64,000 nt of DNA from Betaproteobacteria bacterium (GTDB lineage Bacteria; Pseudomonadota; Gammaproteobacteria; Burkholderiales; Rhodocyclaceae): positions 1 through 64,000 of the forward strand of contig JACRAR010000069.1 of NCBI GenBank assembly GCA_016234745.1, written 5' to 3'. Every line of letters begins with the position of its first letter. Position 1 is the first letter of the stretch. Both the position numbers and the translations under genes were made by a program. Shown here piece after piece: positions 35,400 through 43,644 of this stretch. Under the pieces are notes generated by a model. The model searched no databases, was not told the DNA's origin, and saw only the letters and a program-made list of their open reading frames with translations.

Positions 35400-36551
35400 T
35401 TACACGGCACGCAAGCGTGTTCCCGCAGCAACCAGCGTCTCTTCGTTCTTGGCAAAGCAGAAACGCACGATGCGATGATCATCGCCCTGCGGGTAGAACA
35501 CCGAAACCGGGATCACCGCAACGCCATGCTCGCGGGTCATGCGCTGGGCAAAAACCGTGTCGGGTTCGTCGCTGATGGCGCCGTAGTGTACCAGCTGGAA
35601 GTAGGTTCCGCGGCAGGGCAGCAATTCAAAGCGCGAACCAGAGAGCTGGTTGCGGAAAAAATCGCGCTTGGCCTGGTAGAACGCCGCCAGGCCGCGGGCG
35701 AACTCGGGGTGCTCGCGCATGAAATCCGCCAGCGCCAGCTGCATCGGGTGATTCACCACGAACACCACGAACTGGTGGGCCTTGCGAAACTCCTGCATGA
35801 GTTCGCGCGGCGCCAGGCAATAGGCGATTTTCCAGCCGGTGATGTGATAGGTCTTGCCGAAACTCGAGACCACGAAACTGCGCTGGCGCAGTTCCTCATG
35901 CGCCGCGAGGCTCTGGTGATGCATGCCGTCGAACACCACATGCTCATACACTTCGTCGCTGACGACGATGATGTCGGTATTGCGCAACAATGCCGCCAGA
36001 CGCTCCAGGTCGGCCGCCGACCAGACCGCGCCGCTCGGATTGTGCGGCGAGTTGATGATGATCATGCGCGTCTTCGGCGTGATCAGGGAGGCGACTTCAT
36101 CCCAGTCCGGCAGATAGTCCGGGGCCTGCAGGTGCGCATAGAGCGCCTTGCCACCATTGAGTTCGATGCCCGGCACATAGGAGTCATAGACCGGCGCAAA
36201 CACGATGACTTCATCGCCGGGACGGACGCAGGCGGCGATGGCGGTGAAGATGGCCTGGGTCGCCCCGGCCGTGACGGTGATCTCCTGGTCGACGTCGTAG
36301 TTCGCCCGGTAAAGATCCGCCACCTTTTCGGCGATGGCTTCGCGCAGCGGCGCCACGCCGGGCAGCGGCGCGTACTGGTTGCGGCCTGCGGCGATGTGCT
36401 GCGTGACCAGATCGAACAGGTGCTGCGGCGCCGAAAAATCCGGAAAACCCTGCGACAGATTGATCGCACCGCAGTCCGCGGCGAGCTTGGACATGACGGT
36501 AAAAATCGTCGTGCCGACTTGCGGCAGTTTCGAAGGCAAGCGGGGATTCAC
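35400..36551 (-). CDS. Methionine-type aminotransferase (YbdL-like)
   Basis: A 383-residue class I PLP aminotransferase very similar along its length to E. coli YbdL (SKLPQVGTTIFTVMSKLA, INLSQGFPDF, NQYAPLPGVAPLREAIA, TVTAGATQAIFTAI). YbdL prefers methionine and related amino acids. The PLP Lys is in VSSFGKTYHITGWKIAYC, NSPHNPSGAVW binds the cofactor ring, and the C-terminal Arg is in RIVRFCFAKNEETL. The start is GTG 36551, 14 bases after the FKBP stop. Methionine salvage or keto-acid formation is the likely role. Confidence 0.9.
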   Translation of the reverse strand: MNPRLPSKLPQVGTTIFTVMSKLAADCGAINLSQGFPDFSAPQHLFDLVTQHIAAGRNQYAPLPGVAPLREAIAEKVADLYRANYDVDQEITVTAGATQAIFTAIAACVRPGDEVIVFAPVYDSYVPGIELNGGKALYAHLQAPDYLPDWDEVASLITPKTRMIIINSPHNPSGAVWSAADLERLAALLRNTDIIVVSDEVYEHVVFDGMHHQSLAAHEELRQRSFVVSSFGKTYHITGWKIAYCLAPRELMQEFRKAHQFVVFVVNHPMQLALADFMREHPEFARGLAAFYQAKRDFFRNQLSGSRFELLPCRGTYFQLVHYGAISDEPDTVFAQRMTREHGVAVIPVSVFYPQGDDHRIVRFCFAKNEETLVAAGTRLRAV

Positions 36552-36565
36552 CGTCTTGTCCCTGA

Positions 36566-36910
36566 TCAGTTGATACCCAGCAACTCGACTTCGAATACCA
36601 GCGTCGCATTCGGCGGAATCACGCCGCCGGCGCCGCGCGCGCCATAGCCCAGTTGCGGCGGAATGGTCAGCTTGCGCGTGCTGCCGACCAGCATGCCCTG
36701 CACGCCTTCATCCCAGCCGGCAATCACGTAATGGCCGCCGAGGGGAAACTCGAAAGGCTCGTCGCGATCCTTGCTCGAATCGAACTTGGTGCCATCCGTC
36801 AGCCAACCGGTGTAATGCACCAGCACACTCTGTCCGGCAGCGGCAGCGGGGCCGCTGCCGACCGTGATGTCCTCGATGATGAGTCCGCTCTCCGTGGTGT
36901 ACTGGCTCAT
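36566..36910 (-). CDS. FKBP-type peptidyl-prolyl isomerase
   Basis: A 114-residue single-domain FKBP without a signal peptide, so cytosolic. Active-site landmarks are all present: [52 protein letters not shown], and [16 protein letters not shown]. It catalyses cis-trans isomerisation at proline and may act as a folding helper. ATG 36910 was preferred to 36940 because the family core starts soon after. It lies upstream of the aminotransferase gene on the same strand. Confidence 0.93.
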   Translation of the reverse strand: MSQYTTESGLIIEDITVGSGPAAAAGQSVLVHYTGWLTDGTKFDSSKDRDEPFEFPLGGHYVIAGWDEGVQGMLVGSTRKLTIPPQLGYGARGAGGVIPPNATLVFEVELLGIN

Positions 36911-36952
36911 GATTGTTCCTGTAGAAAAAAGAACCGGCATTATGCCCGGAAA

Positions 36953-39157
36953 TCAGGGCAACCCGGAGGGATGGAAGACCGCAGCCGCCTGCTCCGGCGG
37001 CAAAGGGTGGGCGAAGAGAAAGCCCTGGAACTGGCAGCAGCCGAAACCGCGCAGGACATCCAATTGTTCCTGCGTCTCGACGCCTTCGGCCAGTGCCTCC
37101 AGGCCGAGCGACCTGGCCAGGGCCATGATGGCGGAAACGACCGCCGCGTCTTCACCCGCAAGAGCAACATCGCGTACGAAGCTCTGGTCGATCTTGATCC
37201 GATGCACCGGAAAACGCTTGAGGTAGGCCAGACTTGTGCTCGCGGTGCCAAAGTCGTCGATGGCCAGCTTGATGCCCAGGTCAGCGAGCCGACGCAACTT
37301 GTCCAGGCTCTGATTGGCGTCGTGCATCAGCGCCGATTCGGTCACCTCGAGTTCAAGCAGTTCCGGCGGCTGTCCGGATTCATTGAGGATGGCGCGGACG
37401 CTATCGACCAGCCCCTTGTGGTGAAACTGGCGCGGCGACAGGTTGACCGAAACGGGCAACGCCGGATGGCCTTGCGCCTGCCAGACGCCATTCTGGCGCA
37501 GGGCTTCACGCAGCACCCATTCGCCAAGCTGCAAGATCAGGCCGGTTTCCTCGGCGACCGGAATGAAAGCGCCCGGCAGGGTCAGCCCCGCCTCGGGATC
37601 CTGCCAGCGCACCAGGGCCTCCATGCCGCAGACGACCTGCCGGGCATGATCGATGAGCGGCTGGAAATGCAGCAGGAACTGATGCTGCAGCAGCGCATTT
37701 CTCAGCCGCTGCTCAAAGCCGAAGAAGCGCCGGGTCTCCTCGTTCATCTTCGCCGTGAAGAACTTGTAGGTATTGCGGCCACCGGCTTTGGCGTGATACA
37801 TGGCGGTGTCGGCGTTCTTCATGAGCGCATACGCCTCATCGCCGTCGTCGGGATAAATGCTGATGCCGATGGAAGGCGTTGCATGCAACTGATTTCCTTC
37901 CGCCAGCACCACCGGCGCCAGCGCCTCGATGATTTTTTCCGCGACGCGCGAGGCATCGTCGGGAGTCTGGATCTCGTGCAGCACCATGACAAACTCGTCG
38001 CCACCAAGGCGCGCAACGGTATCGACGGCGCGCACCGCTTCGCGCAGGCGCATCGCGACATGCTTGAGCAACAGGTCGCCGATGTGGTGGCCGAGCGTGT
38101 CATTGACGCTCTTGAAGCGATCGAGATCGAGAAACATCACTGCCAGCCGGTGCTCTGAACGTCCCGCCTGGGTGAGCGCCTGATTGAGCCGGTCCAGCAG
38201 CAGGCTGCGGTTCGGCAGTCCGGTCAGGGCGTCGTGGTGCGCGATATGCCAGATGCGTTGCTCGGCCTGCATCCGCTCAAAAATTTCCGCCTGCAACTGC
38301 TCATTGGTTGCGACCAGTTGCGAGGTGCGCTCGACTACCCGCTGCTCCAGCTCATTGTGCGCCTGCGCCAGCGCCTCCTCGACCTGATGGCGCGCACTGA
38401 CATCCTCGAAGATCCAGATCACATCGAGCGGAGAACCCAGGGCATCGGTCTTGCAGCCGGTACTGCGCACCCAGAAGATGCTGCCGTCCTTGCGCCGCGC
38501 GCGCTGCTCGCCGATAAAGGTCTCGCCGCGCTGGAGCGTGCCGTAGGCGAGGCTGCCGAACTCGTCGTAATCGCGCACGGTCGGATGGAGCAACAGCACC
38601 GACTGGCCGACCAGTTCACCCGGCGCATAGCCGAAAATCTGCTCGAACTTGCGGTTGCAGCGCCGCACGATGCGGTTGCGCGCGAACATCATGCCAACCG
38701 CCGCGTTGTTGAAAATCAATTCCTGCTCGTGCGTGGTTTGCGCCAGTGCTTCGCGCACCGCGCGCTCTTCCGAAATGTCCGCAACGATCCAGATGGTGCC
38801 GTCGTGCGGATGCTGCGGATCGATCGCCTTGGCCGAGACGCGCGCCCAAAACAGGCTGCCGTCGCGGCGCCTGTATTGAATCTCGCCATGAAAGCCGCTG
38901 CCGGCGGCCAGCGCCGGACCGGCGGTATGACCAAGTTGGCTATAGGCTTCATGCGAAGAAAATAACTTGGCTGCCGGCAGGCCGACCAGTTCCGGCAACG
39001 CGTAACCGAACAACTCCGCGCAGCGCAGGTTGCAGGTTGCCACCTTGCGGTCCCGCGAAAACAAAATGCCGACCGAGGCATTGTCAAGAATCGCCTGCTG
39101 CTCCAGCAGGATCTTGCGTAGTTCCTCTTCACTGAGTTGATCGAAGCGCGGGATCAT
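36953..39157 (-). CDS. PAS-PAS-GGDEF-EAL c-di-GMP signalling protein
   Basis: A 734-residue soluble protein. Two PAS domains (about 20-130 and 140-255) are followed by a coiled coil (255-300), a GGDEF domain with intact GGDEF at 385-389, and an EAL domain with EAL at 513-515, SVNLSPRQF, ELEVTESALM, AIDDFGTASTSLAYL and ALAEGVETQEQ. All key metal and catalytic residues of both domains appear present, so both c-di-GMP synthesis and breakdown are possible. No membrane span is seen, so the PAS domains should sense a cytosolic cue such as redox state or a small ligand. It is monocistronic, 42 bases before the FKBP gene. Confidence 0.93.
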   Translation of the reverse strand: MIPRFDQLSEEELRKILLEQQAILDNASVGILFSRDRKVATCNLRCAELFGYALPELVGLPAAKLFSSHEAYSQLGHTAGPALAAGSGFHGEIQYRRRDGSLFWARVSAKAIDPQHPHDGTIWIVADISEERAVREALAQTTHEQELIFNNAAVGMMFARNRIVRRCNRKFEQIFGYAPGELVGQSVLLLHPTVRDYDEFGSLAYGTLQRGETFIGEQRARRKDGSIFWVRSTGCKTDALGSPLDVIWIFEDVSARHQVEEALAQAHNELEQRVVERTSQLVATNEQLQAEIFERMQAEQRIWHIAHHDALTGLPNRSLLLDRLNQALTQAGRSEHRLAVMFLDLDRFKSVNDTLGHHIGDLLLKHVAMRLREAVRAVDTVARLGGDEFVMVLHEIQTPDDASRVAEKIIEALAPVVLAEGNQLHATPSIGISIYPDDGDEAYALMKNADTAMYHAKAGGRNTYKFFTAKMNEETRRFFGFEQRLRNALLQHQFLLHFQPLIDHARQVVCGMEALVRWQDPEAGLTLPGAFIPVAEETGLILQLGEWVLREALRQNGVWQAQGHPALPVSVNLSPRQFHHKGLVDSVRAILNESGQPPELLELEVTESALMHDANQSLDKLRRLADLGIKLAIDDFGTASTSLAYLKRFPVHRIKIDQSFVRDVALAGEDAAVVSAIMALARSLGLEALAEGVETQEQLDVLRGFGCCQFQGFLFAHPLPPEQAAAVFHPSGLP

Positions 39158-39243
39158 GCCAAGTCTGTCAATAAAGAGACGGCAGCATTATAGACTTGCC
39201 CTGCCGCTTGTCCGCCGCGCAAGGCACGCCATGCGATACCGGT

Positions 39244-40422
39244 TCAATGCGTCGCGCCAAGCGACAGAATCAACTTCGCCAGCTTGGCCCGGCTGTCGGT
39301 GCCGGTCTTCTGGTAGACCTGCTGCAACTGGCTTTTCACCGTGTTGGCACTGACCCCGATTTGTACCGCAGCATCCTCGATGGTGCTGACGCTGCATAGC
39401 GTCACCGCAACGCGGATTTCCGCCGTGGTCAGTCCGTAGGCGCGCTTGAGCAGTTCCTGGTCAACCTGGATGGGTTTGGCCGGATCGCTGATGAACACGA
39501 TGACTCTGGGCGCATCGCTGCCCGCGCCGAATTCATTGTTCGCCGCCAGCGCGGAAAACTGCAGGGCGTAGGGCGGCTGGTGCGAAGGACGGGGAACATG
39601 GATACTGTGGGCGAAGTGGGGAATTTCGCCGCTCCCGGGTTCGAGGGCGCCGTGCAAGGCAGCGTCTATCTCCGCCTGGATCGCGGCGTCATGAGCAACG
39701 AGTTTGCTGCTTGAGCCGGCAGGGTTGTGCCGCAAGGCCAGCCCGTCTTCATCGGCTAGCAGATTTCTTGCCGCACGGTTGGCGAATGTCACACTGTCGC
39801 CCTGGCCCAGTAGGAGTATCCCTGCGGCAACGCTGTCCAGCGCGGCCAGAGTCGAGGCCACCTTGAATTCCGCATCGCGCAGCTTGAACATCACTCCCAG
39901 CGCGCGGGAGAGGTGCGGCAGCAGCAGGCTGAGCTTTTGTTTGTCTTCCAGGCTGAATCTGGGCGCCTTGAAACCGCGATACAGCGCGCAGACCACTGCC
40001 GGCGTGTGGTCATTGCCATCGAAAACTATGCTGGTGATCAGGCGAAAAACATCGTGGGTCGAGAGAAACTCCCGGTACCACTGAGAAGCCGCAAGTTCCT
40101 CCTCCGAGACGAACTCCTCGCCCGCACCCACATAGCCCTGCACTGCGAGGCCGCGTTCGACTACGCGCTGCGCCCAAAGGTCCATGGGCTGGTAGCGCGT
40201 CGCCCAAAGTTCCAGAAACTTTGGCTCAAAGCCATGTTTGAAAAAGAAGCCACCGTTGGCGGGGGCATTCAGTGGGGTGAACAACAAGCCCATCGGTGCG
40301 TTTAGCCAGGCAGCAACGTCCCTGATCACATCCGGCCAGACCCCGGGCTCAGTCGCGCCCTGGTATATCCGGTCGATCAGCGCACCGAACTGGCGCATGA
40401 CGGTGAATCGGGTCTTGTCCAT
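39244..40422 (-). CDS. LuxR-type transcriptional regulator with PAS-like sensor
   Basis: A 392-residue regulator. The C-terminal HTH (about 325-385) reads AYGLTTAEIRVAVTLC and IEDAAVQIGVSANTVKSQLQQVYQKTGTDSRAKLAKL, a LuxR/FixJ output. The N-terminal part has an RDVAAWLNAPMG-type GAF/PAS-like region and a central LDSVAAGILLLGQGDSVTFANRAARNLL that looks like PAS. Target genes are unknown. ATG 40422 was taken; a GTG at 40440 is an alternative. It diverges from the YiiX-like gene across a 175-base gap, which may be its target. Confidence 0.83.
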   Translation of the reverse strand: MDKTRFTVMRQFGALIDRIYQGATEPGVWPDVIRDVAAWLNAPMGLLFTPLNAPANGGFFFKHGFEPKFLELWATRYQPMDLWAQRVVERGLAVQGYVGAGEEFVSEEELAASQWYREFLSTHDVFRLITSIVFDGNDHTPAVVCALYRGFKAPRFSLEDKQKLSLLLPHLSRALGVMFKLRDAEFKVASTLAALDSVAAGILLLGQGDSVTFANRAARNLLADEDGLALRHNPAGSSSKLVAHDAAIQAEIDAALHGALEPGSGEIPHFAHSIHVPRPSHQPPYALQFSALAANNEFGAGSDAPRVIVFISDPAKPIQVDQELLKRAYGLTTAEIRVAVTLCSVSTIEDAAVQIGVSANTVKSQLQQVYQKTGTDSRAKLAKLILSLGATH

Positions 40423-40467
40423 AGCCGAGTCAATTCCCACATTATTCTTATGGATTTTAGCCAGATT

Positions 40468-40483
40468 TCACCTGAACGGGTGA
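40468..40483. promoter_or_regulatory. Short inverted repeat in a divergent promoter region
   Basis: TCACC and GGTGA arms stand six bases apart (TGAACG between) in the gap between the LuxR-type regulator and the YiiX-like gene. Such dyads are typical of LuxR-type target sites, but arms this short can arise by chance. The rest of the 175-base gap holds a TTGACG at about 40541 without a matching -10, and a good AGGGAGA before the rightward ATG. Confidence 0.3.
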
Positions 40484-40597
40484 TGCTAAAGACATTGGGT
40501 TCGCTAAGAATTAACGCACACCCATTGAAGGATACTTGACGTAGTAAAGAATAAGGGGCCACGCATATCCCAAGTCATTCCACCCAGGGAGACCATC

Positions 40598-41227
40598 ATG
40601 ACAATCGCAGTCGATAAATTTCCCAAGGATGCAGTCACCCACTACGACGAGGCTTTTCGGAAGGGACTTCTCAACGGGGACGTATTGATTTGCTCCGGCA
40701 GCGGCGTCTTCTCGTCCATGATCCAGCAAGCCACAGACAGTGTCTGGAGCCATGTGGCTTTCGTTCTCCGCTTGGACTCGATCGATCGGATCATGCTGCT
40801 GGAAAGCGTCGAACCGATCGGCGTGCGCACCGTCCGTCTCTCCAAGTATCTCGAAGACTACGACAACGACGGCAAGGCCTATCCGGGCGGAGTTGCCGTC
40901 ATTCGCAACAGGAATTTCTCGGCCAAGGTCGGCCCGCAAAAACTCACGCAACTCGCGCAATACGCCGTCGATCAGTTCGGCTACCCCTACGACAAGGACG
41001 AGATCGCCAAAATCGCCGCACGCATCCTGGCATCCAGGGTGCCCTTCACGAAGAAGCAAATGAAGAAAATCGCTCCCGACCGCGAATTCATCTGCTCCGA
41101 ATATGTCGCGCGCTGCTATGAGCAGGTCGGCCTGGATGTTCAGTGGAACAAACTCGGATTTGTTGCGCCGGCCGATTTCGCGGCCGATGTGAACTTCGAT
41201 CTTGTTGCCGTATTGAAACAAAAGTGA
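40598..41227 (+). CDS. YiiX-like permuted papain-fold protein
   Basis: A 209-residue protein with the circularly permuted NlpC/P60 pattern: the His comes first (NGDVLICSG, then SVWSHVAFVLRL with His52) and the Cys last (DREFICSEYVARCYEQVGL with Cys166). This is the YiiX/YebB/LRAT-like arrangement; members are thought to be amidases or acyl hydrolases acting on lipids or peptides. There is no signal peptide or span, so it is probably cytosolic. AGGGAGA lies before the ATG. A receiver gene follows 78 bases later; whether they are co-transcribed is unclear. Confidence 0.8.
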   Translation: MTIAVDKFPKDAVTHYDEAFRKGLLNGDVLICSGSGVFSSMIQQATDSVWSHVAFVLRLDSIDRIMLLESVEPIGVRTVRLSKYLEDYDNDGKAYPGGVAVIRNRNFSAKVGPQKLTQLAQYAVDQFGYPYDKDEIAKIAARILASRVPFTKKQMKKIAPDREFICSEYVARCYEQVGLDVQWNKLGFVAPADFAADVNFDLVAVLKQK

Positions 41228-41305
41228 CGCCTGACTCTGCCATTTACATGCGGACAAGCGAATTGGCGCAATGCCAGTGAATGGACAACATCAGGGGGTA
41301 ACCTT

Positions 41306-41743
41306 ATGGCGAAGATTCTCGTTGCCGACAATGACCGGGTAGTGTTGTTCACCCTGGCAGAAAGCCTGCGAAAATTCGGCTTTGATGTGATCGAGACTCG
41401 CGATGGATTGCACGCTATGCACCTCTGCCGGACTGAAGCACCCGATCTGGTGTTGCTTGACGTCCACTTGCCGGGTCTCGATGGCCTGCGTATCGCACGC
41501 CGCCTCCGGGAGAATATGACGATTCCGTTCCTGTTCTTCTCAGCTGATAACGATGAGGTCCATATCGAAGAAGCCAGAAAGATTGGTGCATTCGGCTACA
41601 TGACCAAGCCGATCAATTTGGTGTCAATTATCGATGTAATTCAGAAGGCGCTCTCCTGTTCGCAGGAAACCAGCAAACTGCATAGAGCAATTGTCCAGGC
41701 AAGCGAAATCCCCAATCCTACGGTCGCTTTGCTCGCCGGGTAA
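41306..41743 (+). CDS. Single-domain response regulator
   Basis: A 145-residue receiver protein: acidic pair at residues 8-10 (DND), phosphoacceptor Asp52 in LVLLDVHLPGLDG, Ser79 in FFSADNDE and Lys101 in YMTKPI. After the receiver only about 25 residues remain (LHRAIVQASEIPNPTVALLAG), too few for a DNA- or RNA-binding output, although the layout resembles truncated NasT/AmiR-like proteins that lost their ANTAR domain. It may be a phosphate sink or act by protein contact. No kinase is adjacent. Confidence 0.85.
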   Translation: MAKILVADNDRVVLFTLAESLRKFGFDVIETRDGLHAMHLCRTEAPDLVLLDVHLPGLDGLRIARRLRENMTIPFLFFSADNDEVHIEEARKIGAFGYMTKPINLVSIIDVIQKALSCSQETSKLHRAIVQASEIPNPTVALLAG

Positions 41744-41823
41744 GTTGCTGCTCGCGCAATGCGACAACCTCGCTTCCTTCGGTCGCTGGACGCCGCACGA
41801 TAAAACTGTTTGTTTTCCGCATA

Positions 41824-41852
41824 CCTTGGTATGATGTATTATCATACCAAGG
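41824..41852. promoter_or_regulatory. Operator/promoter of the MazEF-like module
   Basis: Perfect 12-base arms CCTTGGTATGAT (41824-41835) and ATCATACCAAGG (41841-41852) flank GTATT. The left arm contains a -10-like TATGAT (41830-41835), and TATTAT at 41838-41843 is an alternative. The right arm runs into the ribosome-binding GGAG just before the antitoxin ATG. Binding here by the antitoxin, alone or with toxin, would block both transcription and access to the start, as is usual for type II modules. Confidence 0.75.
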
Positions 41853-41861
41853 AGATTAACT

Positions 41862-42104
41862 ATGGGCAGCGTGAAGGTAGCAATTACCCTGGACCAGGAA
41901 ACGCTGATCCGCGTTGACGGTTTGGTCTCGAAGAGCATTTTCCCCAATCGCAGCCGCGCTATTCAGGCTGCCGTGAGCGAGAAACTTGCGCGCATGGAGC
42001 GTGGGCGTCTTGCGTCGGAGTGCGCCAAGCTTGACCCAAAGTTTGAAAAGGCACTTGCCGAGGAAGGTCTGGGACTGGAACTTGAGCAATGGCCAGAATA
42101 CTGA
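41862..42104 (+). CDS. mazE: Ribbon-helix-helix antitoxin of a MazEF-like module
   Basis: An 80-residue protein with an RHH-like N-terminus: [19 protein letters not shown] is the DNA-binding strand and first helix, and [23 protein letters not shown] the second helix. The acidic C-terminal tail ([24 protein letters not shown]) should wrap the toxin. It overlaps the toxin start by 16 bases, giving coupled translation. It resembles the RHH antitoxins that pair with MazF in many bacteria rather than the AbrB-fold MazE of E. coli, so the symbol is by module type. Confidence 0.85.
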   Translation: MGSVKVAITLDQETLIRVDGLVSKSIFPNRSRAIQAAVSEKLARMERGRLASECAKLDPKFEKALAEEGLGLELEQWPEY

Positions 42105-42427
42105 GAGGCGAAATTCGTTGGGCCGATCTTAACCACATTCGTGGCCGCGAACAGGCTGGCTTGCGTCCGGTACTAATCCTCAGCCACGACGTGTTCAACG
42201 AACGCTCAGGTACAGTCATCGCGGTTGCATTAACCAGTCAACCTCAGCGCGCGGGATTTCCTCTCACGCACGAACTGCAATCGCCGAAGCTGGACAAACG
42301 TTCGTGGGTCAAGATCAGTCAGATTCGAACCCTGTCGGTTGAACGCATCGGCAAGAAACTTGGAAGGTCTACGCCGGAGGAGCTTGCGCTTGTCATCGAG
42401 GGGCTCAATGAAATCATCGGAATTTGA
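42089..42427 (+). CDS. mazF: MazF/PemK-family mRNA interferase toxin
   Basis: A 112-residue MazF-like endoribonuclease. Features: [31 protein letters not shown] (first strands with the conserved Arg and the GxRPVLI core), [10 protein letters not shown] (the Thr contributing to the active site), [20 protein letters not shown] and a C-terminal helix. MazF toxins cleave single-stranded RNA at short motifs; the specificity here is unknown. The size is typical and no disabling change is seen, so it should be active. Confidence 0.92.
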   Translation: MARILRGEIRWADLNHIRGREQAGLRPVLILSHDVFNERSGTVIAVALTSQPQRAGFPLTHELQSPKLDKRSWVKISQIRTLSVERIGKKLGRSTPEELALVIEGLNEIIGI

Positions 42428-42503
42428 CCCGCTCATGAACGAAGTCTCCGGCCAACCACCAGACTGACCCGGGCATCAAGTAGTAACGCCCGTTGGCAGT
42501 GGC

Positions 42504-43001
42504 TCAGAGAGATGACTTGAGTCTGGCCATGCGCTTTGACGCAGCACGCGCTTCCTTGAGCAGCGCATCCCAGTCATCGGGCGGATGCCCGCTGCCAAGC
42601 ATCTTGCGAAACACGCGGTAGGCGTCGTCGCTGCTTTCAAATGCACGTTTGCTCTCTTGGTCATTGACCCAGGCAAAGACGATGATGCGCTGCGTGGCGT
42701 GAAACCTGAAGAACAACCGGTACTGCTGAAAAAACTTGGCGCGAAACCAGTGCCTTCTGTCGCTGCCTAATGAAGTTCCCTGTCGGTACTCAGGACGAGC
42801 CGGATCTTCGGGTATGACTTCGAACACCAATTTGGCGATGGCCGCCAGGCGCTTGGTGCTGTTCTTTTGCCTGTAGGTTCCGGGATCTTTGGCCTTGAGC
42901 GCTTCGACCTGCGCGATCAGGACTTCCACCTGATCGAGAAACAACGGATGCGCAAAAAGACTCCAGCCGTTGATGGCCAGAGGATTGCCCGCTTGAGTCA
43001 T
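42504..43001 (-). CDS. yhaV: YhaV-family ribonuclease toxin
   Basis: A 165-residue protein of the YhaV/RelE-like fold. It shows NGWSLFAHPLFLDQVEVLIAQVEAL, the central RLAAIAKLVFEVIPEDPARPEYRQG, and GSDRRHWFRAKFFQQYRLFFRFHATQRIIVFAWVND, the conserved basic core of YhaV, then a helical tail. In E. coli the PrlF-YhaV pair is a type II module in which YhaV cleaves mRNA or rRNA. Its ATG overlaps the antitoxin stop (ATGA). It is convergent with the MazF gene 77 bases away. Confidence 0.9.
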   Translation of the reverse strand: MTQAGNPLAINGWSLFAHPLFLDQVEVLIAQVEALKAKDPGTYRQKNSTKRLAAIAKLVFEVIPEDPARPEYRQGTSLGSDRRHWFRAKFFQQYRLFFRFHATQRIIVFAWVNDQESKRAFESSDDAYRVFRKMLGSGHPPDDWDALLKEARAASKRMARLKSSL

Positions 43002-43321
43002 TCGTCCGCAGGATCAAGGGAGGCTTCGAGATCGACCTTAACGCCCTTGGTCAAGGCGCGCATGCGCCGGGCTAGCCCGCTATCGATGGTACGCACTTTC
43101 TGAGGTTGGGTAGCGATGTCATGCGCAAGCAAGTCAAGGAAGGTGCCAAGCACAGGATCGTCGGCCTGCTCGGCCCGCTGCAGGATCACGGCGCCGTCGC
43201 TTTGCACCAGATAGCGAATACGATCCCGCTTGCCGAGTTTTAGCGCACGCCGGACGCCATCAGGAACAGTCGTCTGATAGCGGTCGGTCAGAGTGGATTC
43301 GAGTTCGATGGTGGCAGGCAT
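42998..43321 (-). CDS. prlF: PrlF-family antitoxin
   Basis: A 107-residue antitoxin (E. coli PrlF has 111). The N-terminus carries the AbrB/SpoVT-like swapped hairpin: LESTLTDRYQTTVPDGVRRALKLGKRDRIRYLVQSDG. The C-terminal half is acidic and helical and should bind YhaV. ATG 43321 was chosen over 43354 because the DNA-binding fold begins there. A 22-bp perfect palindrome just upstream is its likely autoregulatory site. Confidence 0.88.
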   Translation of the reverse strand: MPATIELESTLTDRYQTTVPDGVRRALKLGKRDRIRYLVQSDGAVILQRAEQADDPVLGTFLDLLAHDIATQPQKVRTIDSGLARRMRALTKGVKVDLEASLDPADE

Positions 43322-43352
43322 GGCAATGACCTTTCCGAAGCAACATGGCGAC

Positions 43353-43381
43353 ATGGTAATGCATATGCATTACCAGGTCAA
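43353..43381 (-). promoter_or_regulatory. PrlF-YhaV promoter with a 22-bp palindromic operator
   Basis: Bases 43354-43375 form a perfect palindrome whose half-site is TGGTAATGCAT. On the minus strand it fills the spacer of a promoter with -35 TTGACC (43376-43381) and -10 TACCAT (43353-43358), 17 bases apart. A protein bound there would exclude RNA polymerase. The AbrB-like PrlF antitoxin is the obvious ligand. The -10 is a four-of-six match. Confidence 0.75.
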
Positions 43382-43431
43382 CCCGCAACACCAGGATCGG
43401 CAATTGATGCTTGCCTTTCAGCCCGGCCGAC

Positions 43432-43644
43432 TCAGCAGCTTTGCTTCACACCCATTTTCTTCAGAATGATCTCGAGCAGGCAAAAGCTGGTAAATCCGCT
43501 CTGAAAAAGGTTGGCGCCGACAAAGGCAGTGAACCACAGCCAGGACAGCTTCGACAAGTCGGCTTGGCCGTAGAAGTGGGCCAGAGCGAGAGAAATCATG
43601 ATGAAGGCGCCGGGAAATATGCGCATGAGTTGGCTAACGGTCAT
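43432..43644 (-). CDS. DUF2892 membrane protein (YgaP-type transmembrane unit)
   Basis: A 70-residue protein with two membrane spans (about 8-28 and 36-56). The C-terminal half, WFTAFVGANLFQSGFTSFCLLEIILKKMGV, matches the DUF2892 pattern (GxNLxQSxFTxFCxxxxILKK). Such domains are found fused to or beside rhodanese sulfurtransferases and in sulfide-related operons. Here it overlaps the end of the RND pump gene by 11 bases, so it belongs to the efflux operon. Its role there is unknown; Cys near 55 may matter. Confidence 0.83.
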   Translation of the reverse strand: MTVSQLMRIFPGAFIMISLALAHFYGQADLSKLSWLWFTAFVGANLFQSGFTSFCLLEIILKKMGVKQSC

